Shown here one piece after another: positions 1-8,537 of a DNA stretch of 64,000 nt. The position numbers and the translations under genes were made by a program. The notes beneath the pieces were generated by a model, which was not told where the DNA came from, did no database searches, and saw only the letters and a list, made by a program, of their open reading frames with translations. Source of the stretch: 3-1-20CM-4-69-9 sp963833655 (GTDB taxonomy: Bacteria; Actinomycetota; Thermoleophilia; Gaiellales; Gaiellaceae); the NCBI GenBank assembly GCA_963833655.1, contig CAWHYL010000007.1:310001-374000 (forward strand). The letters are read 5' to 3'. The number at the start of each line of letters is the position of its first letter. The stretch's first letter is position 1.

Positions 1-572
1 ACGGACGGATCGCGCTCGATCGCCGAGGACATGAGGTAGAGCGCGTGCGGGCGTAGGCTCACCGTGGGCTGCGCAAGAACGAGGTATTCGGTAGCGGTCA
101 AGGCCAACGCATCGTCCCAGCGCGTGATCCCTTTGAAACGCGGATCGCGCGCAGCCAGCTCGGAGACGAATTCGTGCATCGAGTGATCGAGCATCTCGTC
201 CGCGAGGAAGTGTGCTTGCCAACCCTCGTGCACCTGTGCGATCAGTGAATCGACGAGAAGCGCTACCTCCTCCGCGCCCGAGCCCGCGAGCGGCACGAGC
301 ACGGAGAACACGTGGGACGCAGACCACTTCGACGCAAGTCGTCCCATCGCCAGTAGATCCGTATGGGAAAGAGTGTCATACGCCTCGATCCACCGTTCGT
401 ACCGCTTCTGCGGGTCGCCGCGCATGAATCGCCGAACCGCATCCTCGAGCGTCGGAAACCGCCTGAGCACACGCTCGAGCGACGCCACGACCCGACCGCT
501 GCGCGTGGCGACTCGGCGTAGCGCCGCGACCTGGAAGAAGCGGCCCGCTCTCAGCGCTTCGTGAAGGGCCAT
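1..572 (-). CDS. Glycosyltransferase family 2-like protein, 3' end beyond the window
   Basis: The reading frame stays open from an ATG at 572 to the window edge (190 codons), starting five bases after the stop of the ABC ATPase gene. Residues 89-95 read FSVLVPL, the first strand of a GT-A fold. Residues 141-179 (ARDPRFKGI ... RPHALYL) align by eye with the RDPRI and LLxPHALYEVA stretches of rhamnosyltransferase-type GT2 enzymes. The oddity is that the sugar-nucleotide and metal motifs are missing: the usual VDDGS position is degraded (LADEM) and the usual LLDHDD before PHALY reads VLAQPTVS. The N-terminal domain is therefore probably not catalytic and may be scaffold or acceptor-binding, with a second catalytic domain possibly beyond the edge. 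It probably belongs to the same transcript as the exporter pair upstream. Confidence 0.7.
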   Translation of the reverse strand, partial: MALHEALRAGRFFQVAALRRVATRSGRVVASLERVLRRFPTLEDAVRRFMRGDPQKRYERWIEAYDTLSHTDLLAMGRLASKWSASHVFSVLVPLAGSGAEEVALLVDSLIAQVHEGWQAHFLADEMLDHSMHEFVSELAARDPRFKGITRWDDALALTATEYLVLAQPTVSLRPHALYLMSSAIERDPS

Positions 573-576
573 CCGG

Positions 577-1314
577 TCATCCGACCAGAACGCTCTGTCG
601 ATACGCCTCGATGACGTCATCCGGCGCTCCGATATTCTGGACGATGCCGTGATCGAGCAGCAGGACGCGCTCACAGAAACGATCGAGAAGATCCAGCGCG
701 TGCGTCACAAGCACGACGGTCTTTCCCTCCTCCTTGAAGCGATCGAACTCGCGAAGCACTTCTGCTGGAAGCTCTCGTCACCGACTGCCAGCACTTCGTC
801 CAGCAGCAGGACGTCGAACGGGATCTGAATCGCGATCGAGTACGCAAGGCGCACCAGCATGCCGGAGGAGTAGTTCTTGAGCTTCTGATCGACGAAGCGC
901 TCGAGCTCCGCAAACTCGAAGATCCGCTCGAACTTCTTGCTCGAGCTCGCGGGTCGTGAGCCCGGCAAGCGTGGCGTTGATGCGAATGTTGTCGCGAGCG
1001 TTGAGGTCGAGATTGAAGCCGACGCCGAGCTCGATGAAAGGCGACAGCGAGCCGCTCACGCGGACGCTTCCGCGGTCGGGACGTAGATCCCGGCCAGGAT
1101 CCGGAGCAGCGTGCTCTTGCCGCTGCCGTTCGGGCCGAAGATGCCGAAGAACTCGCCCGCTTCGACCGAGAAGGAGACGTCCTTCAGTGCGTCGTTGCGT
1201 TCGTACTCGGTGCGCCGGAACGGGTGGAGGAAGTACTCCTTGAAGTACGTCCGCTGCTCGTGCGGGATCCGGAAGGACTTCGACACGCCGATGGCCTCGA
1301 TCGCCGCGCGCCAC
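577..1314 (-). pseudogene. Wzt/TagH-type polysaccharide ABC exporter ATPase, frameshifted
   Basis: All parts of a polysaccharide-exporter ATPase are present but spread over different frames. The Walker A segment (GPNGSGKST) lies near 1115-1140, a GSLSPFIELGVGFN stretch near 1020, the signature region YSSGMLVRLAY near 850, Walker B LLLDEVLAVGDE near 790 and the H-loop VLVTHALD near 700. Joining them needs about three single-base corrections, near 1083 (base missing), 939 (extra base) and 752 (base missing), and perhaps a fourth right after the GTG at 1314. The restored protein is about 245 residues, the short type without a C-terminal carbohydrate-binding domain. It would pair with the permease just upstream to export a lipid-linked glycan. 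Either this is a decaying gene or the sequence has residual indel errors here. Confidence 0.8.
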
Positions 1315-2155
1315 TCAGACCCTCTCCGCGAAATAGCGGCCGTCGCGCCGAAAGAAGGCGAGCCCACCGACGAAGATCAGGATGGCAATCGCAATCGGGA
1401 TCAATCGCCCTCCCGAGGACTGGATACACATCGGCGGCGGTCAGATCGTTCGGTCCGCTCGAGCCGAGGACCGCATGGCGTACGTCCTGCATGATCTGCA
1501 CGAAGGGGTTGAGGAACGCGACCTTCTGCGCCCACGGCGGAAGGATTCCGATCGGGTAGAAGATCGCTGAGGCGAAGAAGAGCAGCTGCGACGCAAGCTC
1601 CCAGATCTGCCCGATGTCGCGGAATCGCACGTACAGCGCGCTCACCAGTAGGCCGATCCCGACGCAGAACACGTACAGCTCCACTAGCAACGGAATCACC
1701 AATAGCCACTCGTGTCGAGGCGTGACGCGCTGGATCCCAATGAAGACGATGATCACCGACACATTTACGAAGAAGGTGATGAAGATGCCGACCGACGCGG
1801 AAAGCGGAACGAGAATCGGTGGAAACGCCAGTCGCCGTAGGATCGAACCGCCCTCGACGATCGAGGGCAACATCGCGCTCACCATCTCGACGAAGAACGT
1901 GAAGAGGAGGATCCCGATCAGGAGGAAGATCGCGTAGTCCTCGGTCTGGTTCTGCGTTCGCAGCAGGTGGGCGAAGACGAGCCACAGGACACCGAAGTAC
2001 GCCAGCGGCTTGAGGAGCGACCAGACATAGCCGAGCACTGCCCCCGCGTACTTCGCCTTGAAGTCGATGACGCCGACGACACGGATGACGCGCAGGTAGT
2101 ACCGAACGCCTCGGGTCCGCGTTTGGCTCGACAGCGGGTACGAGATCTCGCTCAC
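1315..2155 (-). pseudogene. Wzm/TagG-type polysaccharide ABC exporter permease, frameshifted near its 3' end
   Basis: From ATG 2155 the frame encodes an ABC-2 permease with about six membrane segments, including LLIGILLFTFFVEM and FASAIFYPIGILPPW, a stretch typical of Wzm/TagG. At about 1409 the frame slips. Removing one G from a run of three restores the expected last helix and the typical ending FFRRDGRYFAERV, with a TGA at 1315-1317. Without that correction the frame runs on as low-complexity Arg-rich sequence to 1184. The restored protein is about 279 residues, the usual family length. The restored stop abuts the ATPase start, as expected for an exporter operon. The first gene of the leftward unit, it is divergent from the flippase fusion with a 68-base gap. 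Confidence 0.8.
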
Positions 2156-2211
2156 GTGAGGCGAAAGGCTAACGACGACGGTGAACGTCCCTCCGCGGCC
2201 GGTGGTTTGCC

Positions 2212-2217
2212 CACAAT
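2212..2217 (+). promoter_or_regulatory. Possible -10 box of a leaderless promoter
   Basis: CACAAT matches the -10 consensus at the important second and sixth positions and ends six bases before the GTG at 2224. No Shine-Dalgarno sequence precedes that GTG. The spacing matches the better -10 boxes in this window, but no clear -35 is visible, so this is a weak call. Confidence 0.3.
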
Positions 2218-2223
2218 GGCGCG

Positions 2224-5200
2224 GTGGCTGTAGCCCATCCGCCGAGTCAGGTTGAGGCGCGGGACACGGTGCCGCGGCCGAGCGGCGCCCGCAGCGGCGC
2301 GCTGCTCGCCGCAGCGACCGCCGTCTCGATCCTCGCGGCCTACGTCTTCCTGCTCGCCGCCGGGCGGATCCTCGGCACCGAGGCGTACGGGTCGTTTGCG
2401 GCGCTGCTCGGCCTGCTCACGATCATCCTCATCCCCGCGGGTGCCCTGCAGATGGCCGTGTCGCGCGAGGTCTCGCGCTCGCTCGCGATGGGCGACGAGC
2501 GGAGCGCGGCCCGGCTCGCGCACGGGACACTCCGCGCGTTCACCGTCGCGACGGTGCCACTCGTGGTCGTGATGGTCGCGCTCGCGCCCGTCCTGTCGAG
2601 CGTCCTGAAGATCGACTCGACGCCGGCGGTCGTCATCGCCGTCCTGTCGCTCTCGACGGCGCTCGTCTACCCGGTCGCGATGGGCGTCCTGCAGGGCGAG
2701 CAGCGCTTCGTGCCCCTCGCCTCGCTCTACATCATCCCGTGGGTCGTCCGGGTCGTCGTGCTCGGGATCGCCGCAACTGCGGGCGCGCGCCTCGGAGGCG
2801 CCGTCTTCGCGACGCTGGCCGGAGCGGTCGTCTCGATGGCGGTCGCTTACGCGCTGATCCGCCCGCAGATCCGTGGAGCCGAGAGGCTCTCGCGCGCCGA
2901 GCTGGGCAGGTTCCTCGTCTACCTCTGGCCGGTGGCCGTCGCCCTGATCGGGATCGCGCTGCTCACGAACGTCGACGTCCTCATCGTCAAGGCACGCTTC
3001 TCCGGCCACGACGCCGGGGCCTACGCGGCCGCATCGGCGTTCGCGCGCGTCGGCTTCTTCCTGCCGGCGGCGATCCTGACGGTCCTCTTCCCGCGGACGG
3101 CCGCCAGGCAGGCCCGCGGGGAGGAGACGGAGGACATCCTCGGCCGCTCGCTCTTCGCGACGGCCGGCTTCTGCGGCCTGCTGGCTCTCGTCTACGCGGC
3201 CGCCGGCACCGGGCTGGTCACGCTGACCTACGGGGTCGATTACGCGAAGGGCGGCGAGGTGCTTGCGCCCTTCGCGCTCGCGATGGGGCTCTTCTCGCTC
3301 GCCAACGTCCTCGTCGGCTACCACCTCTCGCGCGGCGAGACGCGGTACGCCTGGATCGTCGCGGCGGCGGTGGTCGTGCAGGTCGTCGCGCTGGCGACCA
3401 TCCCATCCGGCCTCGAGGGCGTCGTTTGGACGAACGTCGTCGTCGGCGTCCTTTTGCTGGCCGCGCACGAGGTCGCGGTCGGCTCGAGCGTCCCGGCGCT
3501 GCGCGCGGCCGTTCGCCGCGTGCCGGCGCGAACCTGGGCGCGGATCCGCGCGGTCGCGCTCGAGACAACCCTCGTCCTGCTGGGCTGCACACTCCTCGTG
3601 TGCGTCCTGATGTGGCCGGTCGTCGTCCATCTCGGATCGACGATCATCGGCAGTCCCGGCACGGACTCGACCGGCTCCGTCGCGTTCTTCTGGACGCTCG
3701 CGCACGAGAGCGGCTTCCACCTGCTCGGCACCACACATCACACCCTGAGCGGAGCGCCGTTCGGCTGGAACGAGGGCAACGGGCTCAACATCCAGTGGTC
3801 GCTGCCGTACTACCCGGCGTACCTCGCCACGAGGCTGTTCGGGCCGGTCGTCGCGTACAACCTCGTCACGCTCGCGGGCTACGTCCTGTCAGGCGCCGCG
3901 ATGTACCTGCTCGCGCGCTACCTGCGCTGCAGCCGCGCCGTCGCAGCGTGGGCCGCGTTCGTGTTCGTCATCTTCCCCTGGCACTTCGCGCGTGCGGAAC
4001 ACGCGTCGTTGACGCATCTCGAGGTGCTCGCGCTGCTCGTCCTGGCGCTCGTGGCGGCGGCGCGCAACCCGACCTGGCTGCGGTTCGGCTTGGTCGGGCT
4101 GGCGACGCTCGCGTGCTGGCTCACGTCGGGCTACTTCGGAGGCATGGCCGTCATCACCACCGTGGCTTTCTCCGCGGGCGCTGCCCTGCTGGAACGCGGT
4201 CGCCGCGGCGGCGTGCTCGCGGCAGGCGCGATCGGCGCGACCGTCGTCGCCAGCGGCCTCGTCGCGATCGGGTCGTACGCGTCCGGCGTGAACGCCGGCG
4301 CCGGGATCGAACGCGACGCGTCCGCGCTCGAGGCGTACGGCCTGCGGCCGGTGGAGCTCGTTGTACCCGCTCCGAACCACCTCTTCTTCAGCCTCAACTC
4401 GTTCTGGGCCCGCAACCTGCACGGGTCGAACGTCACGGAGATGAGCAACTACCTCGGACTCGTGACGTTGGCGCTCGCGCTGGTCTGGCTCGCCGTCGTC
4501 GCGCGGCGACGCAACGGGAACGCAGCCCTGACGCTCGGGCTCGTGACGGCATTCGTCGTCGGGTTCCTGTTCGCGCTGCCGAGCCCCGTCGGCGGCGTCT
4601 CGTTTCCGTCGAAGGTGCTCTGGAACGTCCTGTCGGCCTTCCGCGTCCCGTCGCGCTGGGATCCGCTGCTGATGGCCACGCTGCTGCCGCTGGCCGCGCT
4701 CGGGCTGCAGACGCTTCGGAGGCGGTTCGGCGTCGCCGTGGTAGTGCTCGCCGCGGTCCTTTCGTTTGTCGAGCTCTCGACGCATCGGGTCGCGCACTTC
4801 CGGACGGTTCCCGTACCCCCGGAGTACACGGCGCTCGAGCGGAGCACGCCGGACGGGATTCTCGCCGAGTACCCGCTCGGCTACTCGGATCTGTACCGGC
4901 TCTGGCAGCGCGTCCACGGCCGCCCGCTCGTGAACGGCGCCCCCGACGGCTCGGTCGCCGACCAGGCCCGGCTGATGCTGCTCGACCCGAAGGAGCCGGG
5001 GACCGCCGGGGCGCTCTCGCTGCTCGGCGTGACGGCGATCGTGCTGCATCCCGGTGGCCCGGCGGACGTGCCGGTCGAACCGCGCCAGCCGGCCGCCGGC
5101 GCCGGCTATCGGCTCGTCGGCCGTTTTCCCGACACGTCGTCCGTCTGGGCCGTGGCGGCTCCGCCGGCGCCGGCTTTCGTGACGCTCTCGGCAGGCTTCG

Positions 5201-5571
5201 CGCCCCCACGCCGGCTCGGCAACGGCACAGTCGGCTATCCGCTGATCGCCTCCGGCGGTTACGCCGTGATCGAACTGCGCGCGAAGAGGCCGGGCGTGGT
5301 TCGCGTCCGGTTCGACGCAACCGCTCCCGGCGGCGAGCACAAGCTGCACGTCGCAGACGACCGGGGCGAGCACGTCTATCCCTTTACCGGGTCGATGCAC
5401 TTCGACGCGAACGTCGAGGTTCCGCGCGGCGTGTCGCACCTGCTCGTCGCTTCGGAGCCCGCGGCGACGTCGGAGACGGACGCCGTCGTGCTCACGCAGC
5501 CTCGTGCGGAGACTGCCGGCGGCGCGGCGACGCTCCATGCAACCAAGGTGTCAGCCGACCCGGGCTTTTGA
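2224..5571 (+). CDS. Wzx-type flippase fused to a GT-C-like membrane protein
   Basis: This is a 1115-residue two-part membrane protein. Residues about 20-430 look like an oligosaccharide flippase of the MATE/Wzx superfamily: about twelve helices, with AYVFLLAAGRILGTEAYGSF near the start. Residues about 445-1115 form a second block of about ten helices resembling actinobacterial GT-C-like proteins (FFWTLAHESGFH, LPYYPAYLATRLFGP, VAYNLV). It ends in a soluble domain of about 250 residues. Flippases are normally 420-500 residues, so the length shows a fusion; I see no stop, start or frame break at the junction near 440. The start is GTG 2224, since an earlier ATG at 2216 meets a stop within six codons. 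A linked role in flipping and further glycosylating one lipid-linked substrate is inference. The 3' end overlaps the convergent epimerase gene by 21 bases. Confidence 0.85.
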   Translation: MAVAHPPSQVEARDTVPRPSGARSGALLAAATAVSILAAYVFLLAAGRILGTEAYGSFAALLGLLTIILIPAGALQMAVSREVSRSLAMGDERSAARLAHGTLRAFTVATVPLVVVMVALAPVLSSVLKIDSTPAVVIAVLSLSTALVYPVAMGVLQGEQRFVPLASLYIIPWVVRVVVLGIAATAGARLGGAVFATLAGAVVSMAVAYALIRPQIRGAERLSRAELGRFLVYLWPVAVALIGIALLTNVDVLIVKARFSGHDAGAYAAASAFARVGFFLPAAILTVLFPRTAARQARGEETEDILGRSLFATAGFCGLLALVYAAAGTGLVTLTYGVDYAKGGEVLAPFALAMGLFSLANVLVGYHLSRGETRYAWIVAAAVVVQVVALATIPSGLEGVVWTNVVVGVLLLAAHEVAVGSSVPALRAAVRRVPARTWARIRAVALETTLVLLGCTLLVCVLMWPVVVHLGSTIIGSPGTDSTGSVAFFWTLAHESGFHLLGTTHHTLSGAPFGWNEGNGLNIQWSLPYYPAYLATRLFGPVVAYNLVTLAGYVLSGAAMYLLARYLRCSRAVAAWAAFVFVIFPWHFARAEHASLTHLEVLALLVLALVAAARNPTWLRFGLVGLATLACWLTSGYFGGMAVITTVAFSAGAALLERGRRGGVLAAGAIGATVVASGLVAIGSYASGVNAGAGIERDASALEAYGLRPVELVVPAPNHLFFSLNSFWARNLHGSNVTEMSNYLGLVTLALALVWLAVVARRRNGNAALTLGLVTAFVVGFLFALPSPVGGVSFPSKVLWNVLSAFRVPSRWDPLLMATLLPLAALGLQTLRRRFGVAVVVLAAVLSFVELSTHRVAHFRTVPVPPEYTALERSTPDGILAEYPLGYSDLYRLWQRVHGRPLVNGAPDGSVADQARLMLLDPKEPGTAGALSLLGVTAIVLHPGGPADVPVEPRQPAAGAGYRLVGRFPDTSSVWAVAAPPAPAFVTLSAGFAPPRRLGNGTVGYPLIASGGYAVIELRAKRPGVVRVRFDATAPGGEHKLHVADDRGEHVYPFTGSMHFDANVEVPRGVSHLLVASEPAATSETDAVVLTQPRAETAGGAATLHATKVSADPGF

Positions 5572-6639
5572 CGCGAAACCTCGCCGCTCGAGGTCACCGA
5601 CGATGACGTCCGACGGCGACGCCGGGGCGAGGGCAGTGCGGCGGCGAAACAGCGAGGGATCGGCGAGGAAGCCCCGCATGACATCCACGCGCAGCCCTGA
5701 GAGCACGGCGTTCTCGCCGAGCCCTTCGCGCCGCTCGGTTTTCATGCGGTGCACGAGACACGGGAGATCGAGGTAGTAGCACTCCTCCTGGCTGCCGCCG
5801 CTGTCCGTCACGACGAACGAGCTGCAGCGCTCGACGCGCACGAAGTCGAAGAAGCGCAAGCGCGGCACGCGGCGAAACGATTCGCCGTCGAAGCGGTCGG
5901 TCAACCGAAAGCGCTCGAGGGCGGCAGCGGTGACCGGGTGGTCGACGAACAAGAGCGGCGTGCGCCGAGCTCCGTCGGCGAGTGCGTCCACGGTCTCCGT
6001 CAGCGACCGGCGGTCGTTCAACAGCTCGAAGCGGTGCAGCGACACGATGCCGAAGGGCCGGGCGGGGAGCGGGAACGGCTCCTCGCCTTCAGGGACGAGC
6101 TCGAGGCTGTCGCGAATCGTGTTCGATCCGGTGTCGACGACGTCGCCACGGCTGAGGTTTCCTGCGGCCCAGGCGCCGGGCGCGTAGTGGATGCGGCTCA
6201 GGGCCGTCGCCACCTTGCGGTTCAGCTCCTCGGGGAACGGGTGCCGCAGGTCGTAGCTGCGCAGACCGCCCTCGATGTGCGCGACCGTCGCGCGCAGCGT
6301 ACGTCCCATCATGCTGCCGAGCACCGTCGTCATCGTGTCGCCGTGCACGAGCACCAGCGGCATCCTCCGCAGGCCGGGTCGTTCGCGCACCCACGCGCGC
6401 GCCACCGTCGCGAGCCAACCTGGGATGTCGGAGTTGACGCGCAGGTCACGTCCCTTCGCGCCCCGCGCGAGCCACAGGTCCGGCTGGCGCAGGCCGAACT
6501 GCTCGAGGAAGGAAGGAATCTGTTGCACCTGCTGCCCCGTCGTCGCGAGCACGTACGGCGCCCCGCGGGCGTCGAGCCGCAATAAGACGGGCGCGAGCTT
6601 GATCAGCTCTCCCGTCGTGCCGAAGACGACGAGAATCAC
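5551..6639 (-). CDS. UDP-N-acetylglucosamine 2-epimerase-like protein (WecB family)
   Basis: A 362-residue protein with the GT-B fold of UDP-GlcNAc 2-epimerases. The N-terminal strand-loop VFGTTGELIKLAPVL (residues 5-19) takes the place of the usual VxGTRPEAIKLAPV. It is followed by LVHGDTMTTV, AHIEGGLRS, PFPEELNRK, SLHRFELL (counterpart of TxHRREN) and TDSGGSQEE, all at family positions. Changing RPE to TGE in the first loop departs from characterised WecB enzymes, so substrate specificity is uncertain. The expected reaction is UDP-GlcNAc to UDP-ManNAc or ManNAc, feeding amino-sugar or nonulosonic acid synthesis. GTG 6639 is chosen because it overlaps the upstream glycosyltransferase stop as GTGA; the open frame extends further upstream only as Arg-rich sequence. 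Confidence 0.85.
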   Translation of the reverse strand: MILVVFGTTGELIKLAPVLLRLDARGAPYVLATTGQQVQQIPSFLEQFGLRQPDLWLARGAKGRDLRVNSDIPGWLATVARAWVRERPGLRRMPLVLVHGDTMTTVLGSMMGRTLRATVAHIEGGLRSYDLRHPFPEELNRKVATALSRIHYAPGAWAAGNLSRGDVVDTGSNTIRDSLELVPEGEEPFPLPARPFGIVSLHRFELLNDRRSLTETVDALADGARRTPLLFVDHPVTAAALERFRLTDRFDGESFRRVPRLRFFDFVRVERCSSFVVTDSGGSQEECYYLDLPCLVHRMKTERREGLGENAVLSGLRVDVMRGFLADPSLFRRRTALAPASPSDVIVGDLERRGFASKARVG

Positions 6640-7619
6640 CGCAGCAGCTCGAGCGCCCCCCGCCACATACCGAGGCCGTGGCCGAGCGCGTAGAGCGGGG
6701 TGACGAGGGCGAGCGAGCGCAACTCGCGTGACGGTCTTCCCGCCGCGGCGCCGTACGCCGCTGCAACGGCCCCGCAACCGGCAAGCGCCGCCGGGAGCGC
6801 GAGCGGGCGCTTCGTAGCGGCGAGCGCCAATGCGGCGCTCAACGGGAAAAACGCGAGCACGAACGGGAAGAAGCGGGAGTCGGGCGTGCCGTGTCCGTCG
6901 AGGAAGACGGTTCCGCGGTGGACCGCGTGCCGGAAAAAGGCGGACGAACTCGTTCGCGGCGAGTACGTGCACGCGAACGAGGGCGAGATGTGGATGGGCC
7001 TCTCGGCGGCGACCGCCCGGATGACGGGCGTGTCGTCGTTCGCAAGCCGCACGTCGCGATACCGGCTACGGAAGGCGTCGAACGCTCGCAGCAGCAACGC
7101 GCGCGGCGCGAGGAAGCACGTCGTTCCCTTCGGAAACCGGTCGAAGTCCTGGAGCCCGAAGCTCGTCGTGCGCGGCGCGTCGAAGTACTCGCGCCACGCG
7201 AGCTCGGCGAGGAGCTTCCAGAAGACGCCGTAGGCGGACGCGTCCTCGACGTAGACGTGCCCGTTCCAAACGTCCTCGCCCGCGACGACGCGCCCGTGCA
7301 CGAACCGCAGTGCGTCGCTGTCGAGCGAGACGCGCGCGTCCAGCAGCAGCGCGAAGTCTCCGCCCGCTGCGCCGAGGCCGGCGCGCCGCGCGGCGAAGCG
7401 GCCCTCGCCGGCCCGATTGACGATCCGAAGCGGGAGACGACCGTCGACTGCCGCCGCTGCGGTCGGGCTGCTGTCGTCCTCCGAACCGTCGTCGACGAGC
7501 ACGAGCTCGGCGTCGAAATCGCTGCGGTCGAGCGATGCGACCAGCGCGTCGAGCGTCGCGGGCAAGTGCGAGGCCTCGTTGCGCACCGGCATCACAACGC
7601 TGAGCGAGGGGGACGCCAC
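6636..7619 (-). CDS. Family 2 glycosyltransferase with C-terminal membrane segments
   Basis: A 327-residue protein. The N-terminal GT-A domain starts LSVVMPVRNEASHLPATLDA and contains LVLVDDGSEDDS, with LLDARVSLD in place of the usual LDaDD motif. FPKGTTCFLAPRAL and ANDDTPVIRA lie in the acceptor half. The last about 80 residues carry two to three hydrophobic segments (FFPFVLAFFPLSAALALAA and others), which suggests membrane anchoring. Sugar and acceptor are unknown. The start is taken at GTG 7619, just before the first GT strand; the frame stays open further upstream but that part reads like a shadow of the methyltransferase on the other strand. The gene is coupled to the 2-epimerase-like gene by a GTGA overlap and is divergent from the methyltransferase at 7662. 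Confidence 0.85.
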   Translation of the reverse strand: MASPSLSVVMPVRNEASHLPATLDALVASLDRSDFDAELVLVDDGSEDDSSPTAAAAVDGRLPLRIVNRAGEGRFAARRAGLGAAGGDFALLLDARVSLDSDALRFVHGRVVAGEDVWNGHVYVEDASAYGVFWKLLAELAWREYFDAPRTTSFGLQDFDRFPKGTTCFLAPRALLLRAFDAFRSRYRDVRLANDDTPVIRAVAAERPIHISPSFACTYSPRTSSSAFFRHAVHRGTVFLDGHGTPDSRFFPFVLAFFPLSAALALAATKRPLALPAALAGCGAVAAAYGAAAGRPSRELRSLALVTPLYALGHGLGMWRGALELLR

Positions 7620-7649
7620 GCGCCAACCGTAACGGGCGGACAGCGCAGT

Positions 7650-7655
7650 TAGGGT
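7650..7655 (+). promoter_or_regulatory. -10 box of a probable leaderless promoter
   Basis: TAGGGT ends six bases before the GTG start at 7662. This TAnnnT-then-six-or-seven-bases-then-start layout recurs upstream of unlinked genes in the window. There is no Shine-Dalgarno sequence and no obvious -35. Confidence 0.4.
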
Positions 7656-7661
7656 CCGGCG

Positions 7662-8537
7662 GTGACGAGCCTGACGGCACTCCTGCGCTGTCCGCAGTGC
7701 GACCGACCGGTGTCCGTGGGCGACGCTGCGGTCTGCGCGAGCGGCCATCGCTACTCGGTCGTCGAGGGGATCCCTGTGTTCGTCGACGAGGAGACGATCG
7801 GAGCGAGCGACCAGTACGCCGGACAGCGGGCGTACTTCGACGCCGAGTTCGGTTCGTACGACCGTTACACGCTCGAGAACTGGCGCCGTGCCTATCTCGA
7901 CCGTTTGCGCGCGGCCGGCACCCTCGACGGCGAGGGGCCGATGGTCGACGTCGGCGTCGGCGGCTCCGGCTACACCGTGATCGAGGCAGCGCGGGTCGGT
8001 AGGCAAGCTGTCGGCTGCGATCTCTCACTCGAGGGGTTGTTGCGCGCGCGCCGATTCGCCGCGTCCGAAGGGGTTGCCGATGCGACGCTATGGGTGTGCT
8101 GCTCGGCGGAGCGGCTTCCGCTCGCGTCCGGCTCCTTCGACGCCGCCTTCGCCATCGCGGTGCTCGAGCATGTTCCGGACGACTCGGCCGCTTGGCGAGA
8201 ACTGGCGCGGGTGCTGCGGCCTGGCGGACGGGCGTGGGTGACCGTGCCGCACGCGCTCGAGTACGTGCCTCGGGTTTTCCGGCCCGCGAACCGCCGCCAC
8301 GACCGACGGCTCGGGCACCTGCGCCGTTACGACGCACAGGCGCTGGTCGAAGCGGCCACGTCGGCCGGGCTGGAGCCGCTCGAGCTGCAGTTCACGGGAC
8401 ATCCCGTGAAGGTGCTCCAGTTCGTGGCGGGCCGATTCAGCAACGCCCTCTGGTGGTGGTGCGAGCGACGCGACCAGCGGCGACGGTCACGTCCGGCCGG
8501 GAGCATGCAGCTCAGCGCGATCCTTTCACGTCCGTGA
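7662..8537 (+). CDS. SAM-dependent methyltransferase with an N-terminal zinc-ribbon-like segment
   Basis: A 291-residue protein. Residues 9-45 (LRCPQCDRPV ... CASGHRYSVVEGIPVFV) match the Trm112p-like zinc-binding segment often attached to class I methyltransferases. The Rossmann core follows: VDVGVGGSGYT as motif I, VGCDLS as the acidic loop, AFAIAVLEHVPDD as motif IV and RVLRPGGRAWVTVPH as motif V/VI. In motif I the canonical DxGxGxG is altered to DVGVGGSG. A glycan- or lipid-modifying methyltransferase is the best guess from context. The GTG start has a TAGGGT -10 box six bases upstream. The stop overlaps the GTG of the following GT4 gene. Confidence 0.85.
   Translation: MTSLTALLRCPQCDRPVSVGDAAVCASGHRYSVVEGIPVFVDEETIGASDQYAGQRAYFDAEFGSYDRYTLENWRRAYLDRLRAAGTLDGEGPMVDVGVGGSGYTVIEAARVGRQAVGCDLSLEGLLRARRFAASEGVADATLWVCCSAERLPLASGSFDAAFAIAVLEHVPDDSAAWRELARVLRPGGRAWVTVPHALEYVPRVFRPANRRHDRRLGHLRRYDAQALVEAATSAGLEPLELQFTGHPVKVLQFVAGRFSNALWWWCERRDQRRRSRPAGSMQLSAILSRP

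Noticed and set aside
1184..1314. The extended C-terminus of the permease frame
   Set aside because: After about 1409 the frame is Arg/Ser-rich noise, while another frame gives the expected family ending, so the extension is a frameshift product.
2152..3741. A 529-codon minus-strand frame opposite the flippase fusion
   Set aside because: Composition is dominated by Arg, Asp and Glu with no hydrophobic core or known motif, and it lies wholly opposite a convincing membrane protein. It is a G+C-driven shadow frame.
3889..5538. A 549-codon minus-strand frame
   Set aside because: Repetitive Arg/Glu/Gln composition, no start context and no motif, opposite a clear coding frame.
2739..5606. A 955-codon plus-strand frame overlapping the same fusion gene
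   Set aside because: Arg-rich low-complexity sequence with no domain; a shifted-frame shadow of the real gene.
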